Below, one piece after another: positions 59,204 through 64,000 of a stretch of 64,000 nt of DNA; the stretch's first letter is position 1; each line of letters opens with the position of its first letter. Position numbers and translations under genes: made by a program. The notes beneath the pieces were generated by a model. The model was not told where the DNA came from, made no database searches, and was given only the letters and a program-made list of their open reading frames with translations. The stretch comes from Acanthosoma haemorrhoidale (taxonomy: Eukaryota > Arthropoda > Insecta > Hemiptera > Acanthosomatidae), in assembly GCA_930367205.1 (NCBI GenBank), contig OV884011.1:44901754-44965753 (forward strand), read 5' to 3'.

Positions 59204-60175
59204 AATGCCTCTTCGTGCTGAGGATGTTGCACGTGGTGTGGCACTTATTGATGATGGACGTTCCATTAGATATGCAGCTAATGCCATCGGAGTTCCCTAT
59301 GAAACTCTACGTTTTCGAGAAACGAGGTCTTACCATAGACGGCCTAGGGCAACAGAACCACAGGATGACCGGTTTCTTACTTTAAGAATTTTACGAAACC
59401 GGCACCTTACCGTTGTTCAAGTGATTCATCAGCTCCAAGAAGTTCGAGGTGTGCAAATTTCTGAACGTACTGCTCGGAGAAGATTAAATGAGTATGGACT
59501 AATGGCTTTTCGTCCAGTAAGAGGACCAGAATTGACCAGTACTCACAGAGTTACATGGCTGGCTTTTGCTCGAGAACACAGTCATTGGACTATGGACGAA
59601 TGGTGTGCTTTACAGATGAATCTAGATTTTCTCTACGATCTCCAGACGGGCATGAAAGGGTGTGGAGAAGAAGAAATGAAAGGAATGCAGCCTGTAATTT
59701 CACCCAGAGACAAGCTTTTCAACGTGGTTCCTTAATGGTATGGGCTGGGATTTCAATGGAGTGCCGCACGAAATTGGTTGTTGTTCGTGGAGGGTCTTTG
59801 TCGGCCACTCGCTATGTAGATGAGATTTTGGAACCTCATGTGTTGCCTATCCTCATCGAAATCAGCGATCATTCATTTCTAATGCACGATAATCCACGTC
59901 CACATGTCGCTCGCATAGTACAGACGTTCCTTCATCAGCACAACATTGAGGTCTTAGCCTGGCCAGCACGTTCTCCAGATTTGAACCCTGTCGAGCATTT
60001 ATGGGATAACCTCGGAAGACGAATAAGAGCGCGTTCATCACTTGCAGGACCTTGAAAGGGCCCTTCGGGAAGAATGGGCTAACCACCAGCAAAGGGTCAT
60101 TTCCCGACTGGTGGAAAGTATGCCAAGGCGTCTTCAAGAAGTAATAAAGGCAAGAGGAGGAAATACGTGCTATTA
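59204..60175 (+). pseudogene. Tc1-like transposase with two frameshifts
   Basis: The protein would bind the element ends and catalyse cut-and-paste movement. The ATG at 59204 starts MPLRAEDVARGVALIDDGRS, a helix-turn-helix paired-like N-terminus (SIRYAANAIGVPYETLRF), followed by the second DNA-binding helix (ISERTARRRLNEYGL). The catalytic core is in the next frame: FTDESRFSL (first Asp), MHDNPRPHVAR (second Asp) and SPDLNPVEHLWDNLGRRI (Glu), consistent with a DD34E spacing. One frameshift falls near 59605 and a second near 60045; after it the C-terminus LERALREEWANHQQRVISRL runs to a stop near 60175. Matching terminal inverted repeats were not found. Confidence 0.88.
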
Positions 60176-60199
60176 AATGAACCTTCATTTAGGATAAAA

Positions 60200-61030
60200 A
60201 GGTTATTTTTCAATTTTTTTTTCATGTTTCTTAGCAGTTTACATTTTGATTTTAAAATTTTAAACAAAGACTCATTTAATAAACGTTAAAAACCTTATTA
60301 AAGGTAAAAAAGATTTCATAAATTCAATAAATAATAAGTATTATGTACAATTACCATGTATTATATACAAATACAATTTTTTTACAAGTGGTTGGAATTT
60401 TTTGCCTGTCAGTGTATATAAAGTATATAATATTTTTATCAATAAAAGAGACCACAAGCTTATAGCATCGTTAAATAAATTAGCTATCCTTTTTTTCTAA
60501 TAAATTACTGGCCTCTAATTTTTAGTGTTCTATATGTTCTGCCCTCAAACGCGGCATCACCCCCCCCCCCCCCAGAGTGTTTTATGAATTATTCAGCCTA
60601 CCATTGCTGGAAGTGTACATTCTTATTCTTGATCTATTGAGGATACGGCACATTTTTATGTTGATAGGACATGATAGGAATGTATGACAAGGTAGCACAG
60701 CTTACAGGTTCTCAATTCATTCTAGTTGTCCTCGAATCGTGGACAATCTCCCTATAATTTTTTTTCTTTCCAGGTGTGGTAGATCCAGATTCAGCAAGAA
60801 GAAGAGGTCACATATGGATCCAGTTGACTATGAAAACATTTTTGCTTTTCTATGGCTAGAGCGGGAAAATGAACTGCGATGAGAGAATATGTTAGAATTG
60901 GAAAATTTCCTGTTTATGACATACTGATATTCATTATTATTCCGATATATTATAAAACAATTGGCACGCCTATTAACCCCTAATTCTCATCAAGATGAAA
61001 CCAGCTAAATAAAAGCTTTGCTCTAAATGG
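60200..61030. other. Spacer
   Basis: No supported gene. A run of C lies at 60560-60573. The sequence TTTTTTGCCTGTCAGTGTA near 60397 could be the right end of the Tc1-like element. Confidence 0.35.
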
Positions 61031-61385
61031 TCAATATACATGTTGGACAAATGGACTTAGTAGGTTATTCCGATGGATAGACTTTTGTTCTTTTGGAACC
61101 AGTGGCACTGGCCCGATTTTACGCACTAATGTCAACAGTTTGAGAGTGACCTCAAGAACTCCAGCTCCAGGCATTAAATAATACACCCCCTTAAGGGGGA
61201 TGCTAGAAAACAAGTTAATGACGTCGAATGAGACACACAATCTCTGAAGACGGTTTGTCCTTAATATGTTCAATACTTAAATACTTAAACTGTCTTGACG
61301 ACTTTATTTTTCAGTGGGGGCAGATGTAAAAGTTGCAATAGGCCCTAAAGGAACACCGCCCTTGTAAAACTTTCGGTGTGCAATG
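61031..61385 (-). pseudogene. Penelope-like element RT fragment
   Basis: The minus strand reads HRKFYKGGVPLGPIATFTSA, then a stop, and LCVSFDVINLFSSIPLK. These match the Penelope-type RT blocks (KxHKxxxPLRPI...SxP and the LVSFDVxSLFTxVPL core containing the first catalytic Asp). Only this short central portion survives. Confidence 0.7.
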
Positions 61386-62052
61386 AGTATCTGAGACATA
61401 TCAACAATCATATTAAATTTATCATACAACTAGATAACAATCGACGTATCAATTTTCTTGGCCATGATAAATGGGAATAATAATGAATACAGCATGATAT
61501 ATATACCAATGCTGACATATGCGCTCCCCAGAATTTATTTATTCACTTTAAATATAAAACAGCTATGTTTAGATTTGAAAAAAAATTAATAATGTAATTT
61601 AATAAAGATTTATTTCTTTATAATCATAAATTTTTGTTGTTATTGTTGAAGCAATTGATAAAGAAGCGTGAACTAGCTTTTATCAATTGATAGCATCGTT
61701 GCGTGTAACGACTAATAGGTATACAAACATTGTTATTGACGTGCACTTTATATGTTATCTTAAAGAAATTCGTACGATAGGAAAATAAGGGAAAAGAAAC
61801 AAACTGTCCCGGAAAATTCAAATCAATCAAACTAAGCGTGCAAACCTTTTCCAATCGGATGCTGAGATTATTTCTGAAAAATTGATAAGATTTCGTTCCG
61901 CACGGCCTGTTTCTCTCTAGGGGACTCTCCTTTGATTTTATGCATAAACCAAATAGAAGAAAAAAAAAGTTCTTAAATCCGAAAGTTTGTCTTAAGATTT
62001 ATGGTATGAAGTGAGGATTATTATTATTTGTAGGGATGTGCTCACTTTAAAT

Positions 62053-62054
<2 letters not shown>
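61386..62054. other. Spacer
   Basis: AT-rich; no supported gene or recognised repeat. Confidence 0.35.

Positions 62055-62113
<59 letters not shown>
62055..62113. repeat. (TA)n microsatellite
   Basis: About 29 consecutive AT dinucleotides. Confidence 0.95.
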
Positions 62114-62120
<7 letters not shown>

Positions 62121-63794
62121 CCGTTTCACTCAATTAAATTTTAAACACAATATGACTGAAAAACATTTTCGAAGAACACTTTGACAAATAAAACTCAGGT
62201 AAAAAATAAATATACTCCAGGGTTTCCAAATTAATCTCTACAAATAAACCAAGAACCGAGTATAAACAGTGCTGAGCTGTTTGGTATTTCATGGAATTTA
62301 ACATCACTCACAGGTGAACAGACCATGATTGTAATTTTATCTTTCAAGCGGCTAAGGCCAAATACACAAACGGAAAGTAGACAACTTTACCGTATGAGAA
62401 ATCATAGAAAAAAAGATTAGATATAGAAGGAAGGCTTATGTAATGACACACATGACAACGATACTTAAGAAATGAGCTGATGATAGCAAGGTGCAACATA
62501 GTACAACTGAGCAATTGTAATGTAAACCATGAAGTAGATGCCAAACCCGTATTTGTGGGCTGCTTCAAGTAGATAAAACATCGAAAGGATCTGGACCTTT
62601 CCATAGAATATATCACTGTTTGAATTAATTATATAATAATTAATTATAATGACATATATAGACGTATAATATTGAAGTCAGCTGAACTACATAGAACTCA
62701 CATGTGACTTGATTTATAAGCCAAATTAGCATAAAGCAATAGCTGGTGGAACCAATTTGAAATAAGAGTATTTAAGTAAGTACTGTGGAGTTTGAATTCA
62801 GTTTATTCGGTATCGATTTATTGCAAAATAATATTATATTTAAGAATTGAAACTCTTTCAAAATATTTTCAGAAACTGGGAGGAGACTCGAGATATTTTA
62901 TATCTTACATTTAGAACTCCACAATCATAGCACACAATATCATCATAAGTAAACTTTCTTACTGTTGTTGGCTTTGTTGCAACAAAGATCCAAGCACCTC
63001 CAGCCATCTCGATCTCTACCAAGGGGGCCATTAATCCTTTCGAGGGCTACTCTCACCCCCTTCAACCGTTCCTTTCCACGTTTTTCTGGTCCTTCCGAGT
63101 TCTTGCGGATTCCAGTCTTAGATGTTTTTTGAGTTTCTTTATGATTTGGTTGATCCATCTCCATTATAGCAATCACTTACCCAACAGATAATATTTATTA
63201 TACGCTTTGGCCAGTGGTTGACAAACAATCGTAACGTGATAGTCTTGTTTTTCTCATTTATTTAATAGATCCAATCCGAAAATTGACTTAAAGATTTACC
63301 ATTTGGTTCTTATCAAACTAGAGGGCATAGCTGGACAAATGCATAATTTATTTTCTTCAGCCAGCACTTAATGTTGACTAAAGCACTCTTCTCCTGACTT
63401 ACCTACAATGCTTCCGAAGTAGCATTTTCTTAGCAATGCACGATCTAGAAGCAAGATAAACAATGTGGGTATGACCTTGTCTTTTATCTTCTCTTGACAA
63501 GGAAAGAGCCGAACTCCCTGGACAGCTTTCCATCATAACTCCTAACTTACAAACTATTGACTATCCTAGTGACCCTTATTTGGACTCCTTCCAGAGCAAA
63601 TGTATCTTACTTTCACATGGGAAGGAATCAAATGTAGTCCACAAATGTTAGAAAGAATGAACTCTTCAATTTAATAGATGCTCTGCTCGCTGATAACGCA
63701 CACATTGTTAATGGTATCAACATAATTTCTGTTTTCCGCAATCCACCTTGTTATTTTTATTGATTTTGGTCTACATATTCTGCAAAACCCTTTT
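62114..63794. other. Spacer
   Basis: No supported gene. A minus-strand frame at 63147-62943 has a polar, Lys/Glu-rich sequence (MEMDQPNHKETQKTSKTGIR) after an ATG but no other evidence. Confidence 0.35.
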
Positions 63795-63965
63795 TTTTAT
63801 TGTGTTTTTCCCCCTTCCTGAGGATGAACCTCATACGGGGTTTCATCATGAGTACGCTTCGCGTACGTTGCCTGTGGTGCGCATATTCTGGTGCAATGGG
63901 ATTGATGCACCGTTCAACGCACCTTAGTGTTATTCTGTTTAGTATCTTTATTTAAAAGTGGATTC
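63795..63965 (+). mobile_element. SINE-like dispersed repeat, copy 2
   Basis: Plus-strand counterpart of the repeat at 20825-21003 with the same ordered blocks. It starts after a T/C-rich stretch. Confidence 0.65.
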
Positions 63966-64000
63966 TGCAATAACCAGCAGCAAACTTTTCAAAGCACTGG

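Noticed and set aside
62943..63176. Lys/Glu-rich host gene on the minus strand
   Set aside because: A single short frame with an ATG and a possible donor (AAGGGGGTGAG), but no second exon, promoter or recognised homology.
1..64000. CRISPR array, prokaryotic operon or phage
   Set aside because: Introns, TATA boxes, non-LTR and LTR elements and polyadenylation signals show eukaryotic DNA. The regular repeats are coding minisatellites without spacers.

Overview
The window looks like eukaryotic, AT-rich arthropod DNA, most likely from an insect. The genes have spliced GT-AG introns, TATA boxes and AATAAA signals. The mobile-element content is also typical of arthropods: Jockey-clade non-LTR elements, Ty3/Gypsy elements and solo LTRs, a Tc1-like transposon, a Penelope-like fragment and SINE-like repeats. 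The species cannot be named from the sequence, and no conserved housekeeping gene was recognised.

The main content is a dispersed cluster of five plus-strand genes at about 5.3-6.5, 9.9-12.8, 18.5-19.6, 26.2-28.7 and 33.6-33.9 kb. They share one plan. A tiny first exon encodes a signal peptide, a phase-1 intron follows, and one large second exon encodes a low-complexity secreted protein. The mature proteins differ: Pro/Ser/Asn-rich, a 9-residue Ala/Asn/Gln repeat, Lys/Glu followed by Pro/Ser/Tyr with VPQT repeats, Gly/Ser/Tyr with sparse Cys, and a short Lys/Glu plus Gly/Arg-rich protein. The four genes from 9.9 kb rightward have a TATA-like box 50-70 bp before the ATG; the first has one about 97 bp upstream, inside an LTR. 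I infer a locus for an extracellular structural secretion (silk, glue, sheath, egg coat or similar). The material and tissue are unknown.

Decayed or displaced relatives lie around it. A Gly/Ser scrap resembling the fourth gene is at 22.7 kb. A minus-strand Gly/Tyr/Asn-rich frame at 40.1 kb is split by a Jockey insertion. A minus-strand Pro/Ser/Tyr/Phe-rich frame at 48.7 kb has a C-terminus that resembles the first gene.

The rest is mobile-element wreckage. A nearly complete minus-strand Jockey element lies at 0.46-3.8 kb (14-bp target duplication), a 5'-truncated plus-strand copy at 40.4-42.9 kb (9-11 bp duplication), and decayed pieces at 15.2-16.0, 20.0-20.3 and 37.8-38.0 kb. LTRs of one composite family are at 4.2-5.25, 13.5-14.0, 21.4-22.3, 44.6-44.8 and 56.2-56.9 kb. 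Gypsy coding relics are at 37.4-37.8, 44.9-45.7 (minus) and 46.6-48.5 kb (plus). A broken Tc1-like transposase is at 59.2-60.2 kb and a Penelope RT scrap at 61.0-61.4 kb. From 49 to 64 kb I found no convincing host gene.
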